A stretch of DNA of 64,000 nt, from NCBI GenBank assembly GCA_027493875.1, contig JAOSJX010000026.1:148637-212636 (forward strand), read 5' to 3'. Positions 38,167-48,372 of the stretch are shown piece after piece; the first letter of the stretch is position 1, and every line of letters starts with the position of its first letter. This stretch comes from Deltaproteobacteria bacterium. Its GTDB lineage: Bacteria > Lernaellota > Lernaellaia > JACKCT01. The notes beneath the pieces are model-generated. The model was given only the letters and a program-made list of their open reading frames with translations. It made no database searches and was not told where the DNA came from. The position numbers were made by a program, and so were the translations under genes.

Positions 38167-39456
38167 CTACTTCTTTCCCCAATGCTTGTCCGCAAAGTTC
38201 ATATACTGCTCCCCAGTCATACTCCGTCAGCCCGTGCCCGCCTGTGCGGATGTGGTAACTGATGTTCCCCTTCTGCACCGGCTGATCTAAGGCCGGCATC
38301 TCCGTTGTGCCCAGACCAGTCAGCCCGAACAGCTCGTACACCGGCCCGGCACCCACCGCCGACAAAAACTCCCCTCGCGGATCCGCCCACAGATCCTCGT
38401 CCGCACTCGCCACGCATAGCAACCGCGGAGCCGCCAACGCCATCAGCATGTGCTGATCGACGGGCAATGCCCCTTCGTTGTCGTTGAACTTGTCGAAATT
38501 GTCGCAGAACCAGTGTGGAAACGAACGGTTGATCTGCGCCACCGTCTCCCCGTAACACCGCCTCGACAACGCCGCACCCCCGCAGCCCGAATTGTTCGAC
38601 ACCACCATCGCAAATCGCTCGTCCTCCGCCCCCGCCCACAACGCCGTCTTGCCGCCCCGCGAATGGCCGACCACGGCCACGTGTTTCTCGTCCACCGCGT
38701 CGTCGGTCTCGAAATAATCCATCGCCCGGCTCGCACCCCAGGCCCAGGCCGCCAGCGTCGCCCACGCGTCCGCCGGACGCTCCCCGGCTTGTCGAAGAGG
38801 CCGTGTACCCCGTTCTTGAATTCGTCGTGCTTGTCCGGATCCACGTCGCCGTTATAGAAAGCCGCGATCCCGTAACCCCTCGCCACCACCTCCTCGGCCG
38901 GCCAGAACGGCATCTTCACCTTCCGCGTCGGATCGATGTTCTCCGGATCGCGATTGCAGATCAACAGAAACGTCGGCACCGGCTTCCGAGCGTCGTTCGG
39001 CACGAACAACACCAGATTCATCGCCAGCCCGTCCTCCTTGCCCGTGAAGTTGATCTTCACCTGCTTCCGCGTCGCGGCCCCGTCCATCGCGTCCGCCGCA
39101 AGATCGAACACCTCGAACGTCATCCCCTCCGGACGCCCCACCGGGGCCCGTCCGTAGACGTTCTTCCGGAACAACTCCAGAATCTCCGGCCGGCGTTTCT
39201 CCCGCCACATCGCCGCGCTGTCCACCTTCGTCCCGTCCAGCATCACCAGCGGGTCCGGAAGAACATAATCCGGAACCCTGTCTTCCCGATAATTGATCTT
39301 CCGGTTCCTCGCCTCCTCTCTCGCCTGGCTCGCCGCCACCCGCTCCGCGTTGGGCGTCCAGCCTTTGCCGACCTCCTCTCCATAACCGCGAGCACAGAAC
39401 CCGCAGCAAACCATCGCAAATGATACGACCAACACGTTTCGAATGAGCCTTGTCAT
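38167..39456 (-). CDS. Secreted CE15/acetylxylan-esterase-like alpha/beta hydrolase, two apparent frameshifts
   Basis: Signal peptide MTRLIRNVLVVSFAMVCCGFC. Then DYVLPDPLVMLDGTKVDSAAMWREKRRPEILELFRKNVYGRAP, a typical N-terminal segment of planctomycetal CE15-like hydrolases. The nucleophile elbow GHSRGGKTALWAGAEDERFAMVVSNNSGCGG matches glucuronoyl esterases (G-x-S-R-x-G-K). The C-terminal GGHGLTEYDW carries the likely catalytic His. Frame changes lie near 38,780 and 38,205; the latter restores an ending YMNFADKHWGKK with its stop at 38167. The probable role is cleaving esters in plant or algal polysaccharides. Confidence 0.8.
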
Positions 39457-39483
39457 ACTTCGCGTCCTTTGTCCTTATCCGTC

Positions 39484-39503
39484 ATTCCCGCGAAGGCGGG
39501 AAT
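39484..39503. repeat. REP-like palindrome interrupted by IS4-family element
   Basis: ATTCCCGC, loop GAAG and GCGGGAAT form a perfect hairpin of a very common interspersed type. The last nine bases, GGCGGGAAT, recur after the insertion at 41062-41070, so the IS entered this palindrome. Confidence 0.8.
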
Positions 39504-41061
39504 CTGTCGTTTATACACAACTCTTTGGGACCGTACTGAGTAGCCGCCAGGCAAGTGCGAAGTCAAACATTCTTCGCATGCCGGTCCAGAGGGTTTGCGG
39601 TCCTGGTGGGCGTTCCGTCTTTCGGTTGTTGTAGCCGCCAAGGCTGGCGAGCAGTTTGGTGAACTCACGCAGCGCCGGCGGCCGGGCGGGAACCGGCTTT
39701 CTGGTCGTGATTTGCCAAACCGACTGCCATTCGCTGTCCGTGAATACCTCGTCGCACGGCAGGTCCGGCTGCACGCGGCTCAGATGCGTCACGCAGAGCA
39801 CGCGCCAAGCAATGATCTGATAGAAAGCCAAACAGTTCTTCACACGGGCGATCGTCTCCAGTCGAATTTGCTCCACGCGGCAACCCGTCTTCAGGGTGCG
39901 GAAGTAGACTTCGATCTGCCAACGCGCCCCGTAGTATTGGATCACCCGCTCAATCTCCTTTCGGGTATTGACTGGCAACGAGGTGAGCAGCCACCACTCG
40001 ATATTTGCTTCGCCCTCGTTGTCCGACTCGGCGGGTGCCGTGCGCCCCACCTCTCGCACATGCACAATTTGGCAGCGCACACTTTTCATTCCGGGGCGAT
40101 TTTTCGGGTACTTCAAGATGACCGAGCGTGCGCGAACCTCCAGTTTCGCCTTCCGTGGCCCGCGTTTGGGCGTGGCGGGCAGGGTGATCTCGGTGCGAAA
40201 GCGTACGGGCGATTTGGGGACTTCGGCGTACAACTTGCGATACACCGCATTGCGGGAGTTGTGCTCCGCGGGAGGAATTCGCTCGTCGAGACGACGGTTT
40301 TCTTTCGAACGAATCACATAGTGGGCCCTGGGGATGCCTTCGCCTCGCAGTCGCTCGGCTTCCTGGAAAATGTCGTACATGTCGGCTTCTCGATCAGCGA
40401 CGCTTACCACCTGGGTGTTCGGGCACTGCTGGGCCAGAGCGCTTGCCCGACGATAACCGTCCAGCCAACGGATGCTTTCCTTCTGCTCGATCGGCAGATG
40501 GCGACGCTCGTTCGCTTTTCCCAAACTTTCGGCCTCGCGATCAAACAGTGTCACGCCCACCAGTCCCAGGGGCAGCCCGGCGGGGGTCGTCGCCAACTGC
40601 GTGTGGTTGTAAAACCCAAAGCGATCCGGCTTGGTAAGGCAGCCGGCATCTTTGGGCGGATGTTTGCTGAGATCCATATCGGTGGTATCTTGAGCTATCA
40701 CCACGACCTGCTGCTGGGCGATTCGATCGCGCGTGGCTTGATAGTGAGGTTCGAGAATCGCCTCGGGCGTGACTCGGGGGTTATCGAACAGCCGATAGGC
40801 GGCCAGCGTATCGCTCCATTCTTCGAACGCCCCATTGATGCTGGCCTCGGTATCGGCGGCGAGCTTCTCGATTACGTTCCTGCTCCTTCGATTCAATCGC
40901 TTGTCTCCCAGATCAATCTTCGCCAGTTCATCCGATATCGGCCCGAACATCCCAGTTCCTCCATGTGCCAAAACGGCAGTCCAATTACTGCTGGGCACCC
41001 CTGGCGCAAATCTCGTGCCAAAGCGGAGGAAAAGTCCTGGAAAGTTGTGTATAAACGACAG
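39504..41061 (-). mobile_element. IS4-family (IS50-like) insertion sequence with 9-bp target duplication
   Basis: 1,558 bp with perfect 19-base terminal repeats CTGTCGTTTATACACAACT (39504-39522, inverted at 41043-41061). The target duplication GGCGGGAAT is at 39495-39503 and 41062-41070. Nine-base duplications are usual for IS4/IS50-type transposition. The element is complete and looks recently active. Confidence 0.92.
39511..40950 (-). CDS. IS4-family transposase, Tn5/IS50 type, intact
   Basis: The start MFGPISDELAKIDLGDKRLNRR at 40950 is chosen: longer readings upstream would cross the IS boundary. Tn5-like landmarks in order are LGDKRLNRRSRNVIEKLA, VIAQDTTDMDL (first Asp), VVSVADREADMYDIF (second Asp with DRE) and IQYYGARWQIEVYFRTLKTGCRVEQIR (YREK-like box with catalytic Glu). 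The C-terminal dimerisation part has the usual LPCDEVFTDSEWQSVW and LGGYNNRK. At 479 residues the length matches Tn5 transposase. No frame disruption is seen, unlike most genes on this side of the join. Confidence 0.93.
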   Translation of the reverse strand: MFGPISDELAKIDLGDKRLNRRSRNVIEKLAADTEASINGAFEEWSDTLAAYRLFDNPRVTPEAILEPHYQATRDRIAQQQVVVIAQDTTDMDLSKHPPKDAGCLTKPDRFGFYNHTQLATTPAGLPLGLVGVTLFDREAESLGKANERRHLPIEQKESIRWLDGYRRASALAQQCPNTQVVSVADREADMYDIFQEAERLRGEGIPRAHYVIRSKENRRLDERIPPAEHNSRNAVYRKLYAEVPKSPVRFRTEITLPATPKRGPRKAKLEVRARSVILKYPKNRPGMKSVRCQIVHVREVGRTAPAESDNEGEANIEWWLLTSLPVNTRKEIERVIQYYGARWQIEVYFRTLKTGCRVEQIRLETIARVKNCLAFYQIIAWRVLCVTHLSRVQPDLPCDEVFTDSEWQSVWQITTRKPVPARPPALREFTKLLASLGGYNNRKTERPPGPQTLWTGMRRMFDFALAWRLLSTVPKSCV

Positions 41062-41253
41062 GGCGGGAATCCAGGCACTCGCCAAACGTTGTTTCCACCG
41101 ACGCAAGGTCGGTGGCGGCATTCGATGTCCTTCCAGAAATCACGCAAGTCCATCCAAAGCGCATACTCTTCCCCCGCAATATAACCTCCCGAAAGTCAGA
41201 ATCCCAGCGATTGTTGCCTCCCGAAACCCCCGGCCGCTAAGCTGATGTCCGGC

Positions 41254-41274
41254 AAAAGGTGGCTGTCACCTTTT
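41254..41274. repeat. Interspersed hairpin AAAAGGTG / CACCTTTT
   Basis: An 8-bp stem with loop GCTGT, followed by an extra T. The element lies in the spacer upstream of a secreted hydrolase. It resembles short interspersed hairpins of planctomycetes; it could also act as a terminator. Confidence 0.5.
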
Positions 41275-41344
41275 TCCGCCCAAGTGCACGCCCTCCATTT
41301 GGTCGATTCCAACCGACAGCCCGCATCAAACCAAGGGGAAAGCC

Positions 41345-43248
41345 ATGACTCATATACGAAACTCGGCCACAACCCTGGCCGTCTGCCTCCTCACCGCCAC
41401 CCTCCTCCACGCAGCCGAACCCTCGGACCTCGAAAAAGTCCTGGCCCGCCCCGTCCTCGACGCCGACCAGCCCCTCATCGACGTCCAACTCTACTGCGTC
41501 GGCCGCATCCCCAAAATGCCCGAAGTTTCCTCGCCCGACCAGTGGACTATGGAAGCGGACCGCCTCCGCGAAACCGTCCTCCGCGACATCGTCTATCGCG
41601 GCCGGGCCGCCCAGTGGCGCGACGCACCCGCCCGCGTCGAGTGGCTCGACACCATCGAAGGGGGACCCGGCTACCACATCAAGAACTCCGCTACGAAGTC
41701 CTCCCCGGACTCTGGACCGCCGCCCTCCTCTACCAACCCGACAAACTCCGAAGGCAAAGTGCCCGTCATTCTCAACGTCAACGGGCATAGCCCCGAAGGC
41801 AAAGCCTACCAACCCAAACAACTTCGCTGCATCAACCAGGCCAAACGCGGCATGCTGGCTCTCAACGTCGAATGGCTCGGAATGGGCCAACTCCGCACCG
41901 ACGGCTTCCAACACTACCGCATGAACCAACTCGACCTCTGCGGCACCAGCGGACTCGCCCCCTTCTACCTCGCCATGAAACGCGGCCTCGATATCCTCCT
42001 CGACCTCGAACACGCCGACCCCGAGCGACTCGCCGTTACCGGCCTCTCCGGCGGCGGCTGGCAAACCATCACCGTCAGCTCCCTCGACACCCGCGTCAAA
42101 CTCTCCGTCCCCGTCGCCGGCTACTCCAGCTTCGTCACCCGAACCGAACACCTCAAAGACCTCGGCGACTCCGAACAAACCCCCTGTGACCTCGCAACCA
42201 TCCTCGACTACACCCACCTCACCGCCATGATGGCCCCCCGCCCCACCCTCCTCATCTACAACCAGGACGACAACTGCTGCTTCGAAGCCAAATACGCCCT
42301 GCAAGCCCTCGTCGACGCCGCCGCTCCGATCTTCCAACTCTTGGGCAAACGCGACAACCTCCGCACCCATGTCAACTACGACCCCGGCACCCACAACTAC
42401 GAACAAGACAACCGCCAGGCCCTCTACCGCATGCTCCGCGATCATTTCTTCTCAGGCGCCCCTCAGTTCAATGCCGAAGAGATCCCTCCAGAAGACGAAA
42501 TCAAAACGCCCGAACAGCTCTTCGTCGAACTCCCCGAGAAGAACGAAGACTTCAACACCCTCGCCCTCGCACTCGCCAAGGACCTGCCCCACGAAGCCAA
42601 CCTCCCCGCCGATCCCCAGGCACGCCGACAACGACTCGCCGATCTCGTCCGCTTCAAGACCTACACGACCACGGCCGCCCAAGTCGACCGGCAAACCTGC
42701 GGCGACCTCACCGTCCGCTCCTGGAAACTGACCTGCGGTCCCTGGACCCTCCCTTGCGTCGAGATCGTTCCCAAACAAGCTGACAAAACCGCCGTTCTCT
42801 GCGGCGACGCCGGCTACGAAAGACTCGCCGCCGAAGCCCAACGCCTCGCCGCCGAGAACAACCGCGTCCTCATGGTCGACCTGACCGGCATCGGCAAGGC
42901 GGCCCCCGGCAAGGCCATGCTCTTCTCCCTCCTCACCTCCGCCGTCGGCGACCGCCCCCTCGGAATCGTCGCTTACCAACTGGCGGCCGTCGCCCGCTGG
43001 GCCGCAGAAACCAATCAAGGCAAACCGGTCGGGCTCGTCGCCGTCGGCCCCCGCATGAGCTTCACGGCACTCATTGCCGCAAGCCAGGAAACCAAGGCCG
43101 TCGGCAGCCTCCAACTCACCGGCGCCTCGCCAGCCTCAAAGAAGTCCTCGAAACCAACAAGGGCGTAAACGACCTGCCCGAACTCTTCTGCTTCGGCCTC
43201 CTCAAGGAATTCGACGTCAAACACATCGCCGCCCTCACCACCCCATAA
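41345..43248 (+). CDS. Secreted alpha/beta hydrolase (acetylxylan-esterase-like), apparent frameshifts
   Basis: ATG 41345 follows AGGGGAAAG. The signal peptide MTHIRNSATTLAVCLLTATLLHA precedes a hydrolase domain with KVPVILNVNGHSPEGKAY, the nucleophile elbow AVTGLSGGGWQT, acid loop APRPTLLIYNQDDNCC and the catalytic-His region NYDPGTHNYEQDNRQALYRML. A second C-terminal domain (from about 42,500) has a Rossmann-like pattern. Two compensating shifts near 41,690-41,755 hide KLRYEVLPGLWTAALLYQPDKL, and another near 43,130 leads to an ending LKEFDVKHIAALTTP with a stop at 43248. It probably deacylates polysaccharides; the substrate is unknown. Confidence 0.8.
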
Positions 43249-43256
43249 ACCGTAGG

Positions 43257-43350
43257 TTGGCTCTCCAGAGCCGACCCGAAGAACTGCCGAAAAACTCGGC
43301 TTGGCTTGGCTCTCCAGAGCCGACCACAAGAACCGCCGAAAGACTCGGCT
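43257..43350. repeat. Two-copy tandem repeat with period 49
   Basis: Two units begin TTGGCTCTCCAGAGCCGACC (43257 and 43306) and each ends with ACTCGGC. Each contains the palindrome GGCTCTCCAGAGCC. They follow the hydrolase stop and may serve as terminators. Confidence 0.7.
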
Positions 43351-43680
43351 TTGGACAGCCAGGCGACGGAAGACTGCAACTTCAGAAATCGTCGGCAAGG
43401 ACAACCACGCCCGCACTGCCCGTTAATCCAGACCGTCAAACACGATTCCCGCCGTCGCACACTCTGATGCTGTACTCAAAGCACGACCACCGAAAAGGAT
43501 GCACCGCTACTCGAAGTGGATCCCCCATGTCTCTTCTCGTAATCGTCGCTCCACAACTCGTTTGCCATGATCACCCAATCGCCCCTGCTCCCCGGAAAAC
43601 GAACTCCCACACATTCCCTTGTCCCCATTCCCTTGTCGTACTCACCTTTCTCCTGTCGTGATCCCCATTCCCTTGCCCCC
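43351..43680. other. Intergenic spacer, no gene seen
   Basis: 330 bases between the hydrolase and the convergent beta-helix gene. The only pattern is a low-complexity region near 43,610-43,680 with CCCATTCCCTTG repeated several times. It holds no convincing promoter or RNA gene. Confidence 0.5.
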
Positions 43681-46331
43681 TCACTCCCCTCGATTCTCAA
43701 TCAGAACATCATCCACATAAAACACACTCTCCCCCGTCGCATTGCTCGTAAACCCCACCCCACGTCAACTGCTCGAACTTCCCCCACCGTTCGCCAGCCC
43801 CTCGAATCGCTTCGCCTCTCCCCCTCGGCGCGACCGCCAAATCCCACTTGCCCGAATTGTCCGTTCCCAGCTCGGCCGTTATCGCGAATCGCACCCACCG
43901 ATCCGCCGGCAACTCCATCAGCGTCTTGCCGCCCACAATCAGCCGGCACCCGTCTACGACCAGGCTCGGCCCCACCTGGTACGGCGAACCCCGCCAGTCT
44001 CGCCACTCATAGTTCAGCTTGACTCGCGGCTCCACCATCAACGCAAACTTGCACGTCGTCACCCCCTCGCATGATTCGGCGCGTAGGCGAAGTGCGGATT
44101 GTACGAATACTTCAACCCCGCCGCGTCCACAATCTTCAGCGACTGCCGACCCGACGCGGCCTTCTCCCCGCTCACCTCGACCGTGTCCCCTTCCCTTCCG
44201 TATACACCTGCGCCACCTTCGGCCGGCTGCCGGCAGGCGTCTTCTCGAAATCGTCCCGCACCGTCACCGGCGGCGGACCCGGCGGCAATTCCACCGCCGG
44301 CATCGGCGCCCCGGCCGCCTTCCGAATCCAATTGGCATCCCCGTAAACACCCGCCTCCGAATAGTCGAACGGCACGAATCCCACCTTCAACGCCGGTGAG
44401 TCGGGCTTCAGCCGATAGTCGTGCTTCTCCGCATCCACGAACAACGGGTCGGCGATGATCGAGTTCCGGTCGTATCCTTCTCCTGCCACTTGGCCAGATC
44501 CATCCCCGCAAACGTGATCGCCTCCCCCGCCGCATTGAAGTAACAGTTGTGGTCCACCTTGACCCGCACCTGATCCCACGGCCCCCAGCAACGAACCCGT
44601 CTTCCAGTACACGATATTCCGCTCGAACGTGAACGACAGATGGTCCTCCACCCGCGTCGCCGCAACCTGCGGGTTCTCGCTGCACACCAGGATGTTGTTG
44701 CGAACGACGTTCTCCTTCCCGTAGTGCTGGTGAAAACTGCCCGTCTTCGTGTCGTAGACGAGATTGTTCTCCATCAGAATCCCCGTACTCCCTCGTCCGT
44801 ATACAGACCCCAGCCGCCGTACGTGTAGGCATAGATGTCGTGGAAGACGTTGTTCCCCACCACCGTCCCTCCGACGGACCCAACGTGTAGATGCCCCCCA
44901 TGTCGCTCAACACTCCCTGCCCCAAGTGGTGCACGTGGTTGAAACAAATGCGGTTGTTCTTCGCCAGCCCGTCGCTATATCCCCAACGCCAACCGGCCGA
45001 AATCCCCGTGTAATAAAAGTCGCCGATGTCGTTGTGCGTAACCCGGTTCTCGCCGCTCTGCCCGATCCACACCCCCACCCCCTCCGCATACGTCCGCCCG
45101 CCGTGATGGATGATGTTGTTGTCGGCCGTGATGTGATGCGTCCGCTCGGCCTCGTTGCCCCGAATCTCGCCTTCACCGATCCGCACGCCCCCCGAACCCA
45201 GGTCGGCCAGATTACAGCAGCCGATCGAGCACTCCTGGCAGCCGCGCTGAAACCACGCCGCATAGTCGCCCGTGTGCAGAATCTCGCAGCCGACGATCGA
45301 CACGTGCCGCGCTCCCGTCGACCATCACCGCCGCCTCCGTCGCAAACGCCGCCTGATACGGCGCATACCCGCTCCTCGGCAACGGATAATTGCTATGCCG
45401 AAACGACAACCCCTTCAGCGTCACGTGTTCCACAAACCTCCCCTGCTCCGGTTCACCCTGAATCACCACCAGCTTCGCGGCCACCGGAGCCACCACCTCC
45501 ACCTTCCTCATGTCCTGCCCGGCGAGCGGCATGTAGGAGAGCGTGCCGTCGCGCTCCAGGAACCATTCGCCCGGCGCATCCAACGCCGCCCCAAAATTCT
45601 CCAGGTGAAACCGCGTATTCCCGGCCAATCCGGAATAGCTCTTCAGTTGCTCGCCCACCGTCACGAGCACGCCCCCGTCGACATCGATCGCCGTGACAAA
45701 CCGCCGGCTGATGCACCACTTGTGAAACGCTACCAGCGTCACGTCCTTCAGTTCCGCCTCGCTCAAACCCTTCAGCAGATCGAGCGATTCCGGCCGCACC
45801 TCTCCGTCGTTCGCCGGAACAACCCCGGCTGACCCTCCACCGCAACCTCCGACGTCTCGCCCATGTAGTCGTAGAACCGGTTCGGCGTCTTCGCCCGCAC
45901 CGCCCGCTTCCCGTCGACGATCAACTGCTCGAAATGCCAATTCCCTGCCGCGACCTCCGGGATCTTCACCTTCCAGATCCCGCCCTCCGCCGGCTCAAAC
46001 CCCGTGATCGCCCGTCCACCCGAGATGATCGGCCGCGCGCCCGCCGCGCTCTCGTAACGGATCGGACAAGCCTCTGTTCCGCTATCTTCCGGCCCCAGCA
46101 CAAACGGCTCCGTGATCGAATACACCCCCTCCGCCACAATCACCCGCACCGGTTCTTCCAGTGGTCCCGCCTTCTTCCACTCCCGGATCCTGTCCCGCGC
46201 CCCGGCAAGCGAAGCCGCCGGCCCTTCCCTCCGCCCGTCATCCCCGTCCGGCGCCACCTGAATCGTCTTTCCCCGGTAGGCGACAAACAAAACAGACCCA
46301 ACAGAACCGCCAGTACAAAATGCGTATTCAT
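43681..46331 (-). CDS. Secreted right-handed parallel beta-helix protein, many apparent frameshifts
   Basis: The start MNTHFVLAVLLGLFCLS at 46331 is a signal peptide. It is followed by KTIQVAPDGDDGRREGPAASLAGARDRIREWKKAG and VRVIVAEGVYSITEPFVLGPEDSG, the classic N-terminal cap of parallel beta-helix proteins. Rungs continue with VEHVTLKGLSFRHSNY, MSIVGCEILHTGDYAAWF, HHITADNNIIHHGGRTYAEGVGVWIG, NRVTHNDIGDFYYTG and MENNLVYDTKTGSFHQHYGKENVVRNNILVCSE. A C-terminal lectin-like beta domain includes RVKLNYEWRDWRGSPYQVGPSLVVDG. The end ESVFYVDDVLIENRGE at 43681 lies in a third frame. The fold suggests polysaccharide lyase or hydrolase activity. At least six frame changes are needed. Confidence 0.75.
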
Positions 46332-46655
46332 GAGTAACAATCCATGGCAAACGGATAACGGACGTGCGTCAAAACAAGACTGTGTGATTCGCACAAAAAA
46401 CCTCCCTGGCCGCGCAGGCTTACCCTGCGCCCGCTCTTACACAACCAGACCGTACGCGACTCTACAGCCAACTCCGACCATCGTCAAGCTTCTCCGATAC
46501 CTCTGCTAACTCCTGTTCAAATCCCTTGCCAATCGCCCATCCCAAACCACAAACATCCATTCCATTCTCTGCCATCCATACCCCGCCGCCACCCGCGAAG
46601 TTATACTACGGCCATCCCACACACTCCAACCAACACCACCGCCAGGAGCCCCGCC
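46332..46655. other. Divergent intergenic region, no gene seen
   Basis: About 320 bases between the divergently transcribed beta-helix and pyruvyl-transferase genes, so promoters for both are expected here. TATACTACGG near 46,604 may be part of the rightward promoter. Nothing else is recognisable. Confidence 0.4.
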
Positions 46656-48163
46656 ATGCGACACCTCATGTCCTGGACCCACCTTCCCCACGCTGCTCAT
46701 CGCCTTCGCCGCCCTCCAGCAACCCGTACCGGTCCTCGCGCAAAACGATACCGCACCGCCCGCCGCCAATCGCCACCTCCCTCGCCGCCTTCAGTTGGGG
46801 AACCGGCAACATCGGCGACATCGCCATCGCCCCCGGACTCCTCAACCTCCTCGACGAAGTCCAGCCCAATCTCCCTGTCGTCGTCATGACCTCCCAGTCG
46901 GCCGCCAGCCAATCCTTCGCCCGGGTCGCCGAATACCTCCCCCGCTACTCCAAACACTGCCGCCCCGTTCCCTATCCCTTCGCCATCGGCACCGACGCCA
47001 ACGCCGGGCGCTCCCGGCACCGCCTGGCGTGCCTTCCACGACCGCTGGGGCTCCTCGACCCTCCGCGCCTTCGAAAACGGCACCCTCTCCGCCCGCATCG
47101 CTCCCCGCGTCGCCGACGACGTCCTCAATCGCCTCCCCCGCGAAATGCTCGACGAACTCCAAGACAAAGACCCCGAAGCCGCCCGCGCTCTCACCGACGC
47201 CGGATTCGTCCTCTTCACCTCCGGCACCACCCTCAACTTCGGCCGCATGGGCCAACGCCGCTTCTACTCCTTCTCCCTCAAGTTCGCCATGCCCCTCCTC
47301 ATCGCCCGCGTACAAGGAATCCCCTACGGCATCGGCGGCCAATCCTTCGGAAGCCCTCGACTGGCCCTCCGACCTCGTCTTCCGCCCCCCTTTTCAAAGA
47401 CGCCCAGTTCGTCTACTGCCGCGACCCCGACTCGCTGGCCTACCTCGCCCAGCCGCGACCTCCTCGCACCCCGTTCCGGCTTCCGGCCCGACAGCACCTT
47501 CTTCTTCCAAGGCTTCGACGAACCCTGGCTGGAATCCTACCTCAGTGACCACAAACTCTCGCCCAAGAAGTTTATCACCCTGACCATCCGCAGTGCCAAG
47601 AGCCAGCCCGGCCCCCCTGGCCGACACCATCACCCAGGAGCGACAGGACGAGCACATGGAGCGGATCCGCCAGTTCCTGACCGACTGGGTCACCCAGACC
47701 GGCGTCCCGGTCGTCCTCTGCCCCGAGGTTCGCTACGAAATCCCCCTCATGCACGACAACGTCTACCAGCGTCTGGCCCCCAAGGTGCGAGAGAAGTGCA
47801 TCTGGATGGACCAGTTCTGGACCACCGAACAGGCCTACTCCCTTTATCGCCAGGCCGAAATGGTCGTCAGCATGGAAATGCACTCCGTCATCATGGCCCT
47901 GAGTCTCGGTACGCCCGTCCTGATGCCCCAATTCTCCGAGAACGGCCGCAAAGTATGGATGCTCGAAGAACTGGACCTCCGCGACTGGATCTTCGATATC
48001 GACGACCCGGCCGACGCCCCGCGATTGCTGGCGGCCGCCCTGAGAATCCACCAGGATCCCGCCCAGGCCGAGGCCCGCATCCGTCGCCAATTGCCCCCAC
48101 GTCCGCCAACTGGGCCTGGAAATGGTCACCGAAATCATGCTGTCCTTCGGCCGCCTCAATTAG
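46656..48163 (+). CDS. Polysaccharide pyruvyl transferase family protein with signal peptide, apparent frameshifts
   Basis: ATG 46656 follows AGGAG. The N-terminus, after correction, reads like a signal peptide (TLLIAFAALQQPVPVLAQ). The domain begins with SWGTGNIGDIAIAPGLLNLL, the conserved opening of the PS_pyruv_trans family, then VVVMTSQSAASQSFARV, DAGFVLFTSGTTLNFGRMGQRRFY, LLIARVQGIPYGIGGQSFGS and the C-terminal EMVVSMEMHSVIMALSLGTPVLMPQFSENGRK. It ends HVRQLGLEMVTEIMLSFGRLN. At least five frame changes are present. The family transfers ketal pyruvate to sugars and is usually cytoplasmic, so a signal peptide is unusual. Confidence 0.75.
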
Positions 48164-48372
48164 TCGCTGATAGAACCGCCGATAGTGCACATGAGTGCCC
48201 GTGGGAGATTCAACCGTTTGGTTAGGGCCTCAAAGAACGTTCCCCGCAATAATCCGGGCAGCTATACTTGGGCTTGGCGACGCTCTGAATCGTAGACCAC
48301 ACACAAACAACGTATTCGCCGTGGGCAACCCCAGCACTGGCCGCCCACGCAGCAGAAAGAGCAGGAACTGTG

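Noticed and set aside
40951..41121. Longer N-terminus for the IS4 transposase
   Set aside because: It would extend through the terminal repeat and beyond the IS boundary at 41061; the Tn5-like homology starts at MFGPISDE.
43257..43350. Possible CRISPR array
   Set aside because: Only two imperfect units in direct tandem without spacers and no cas genes.
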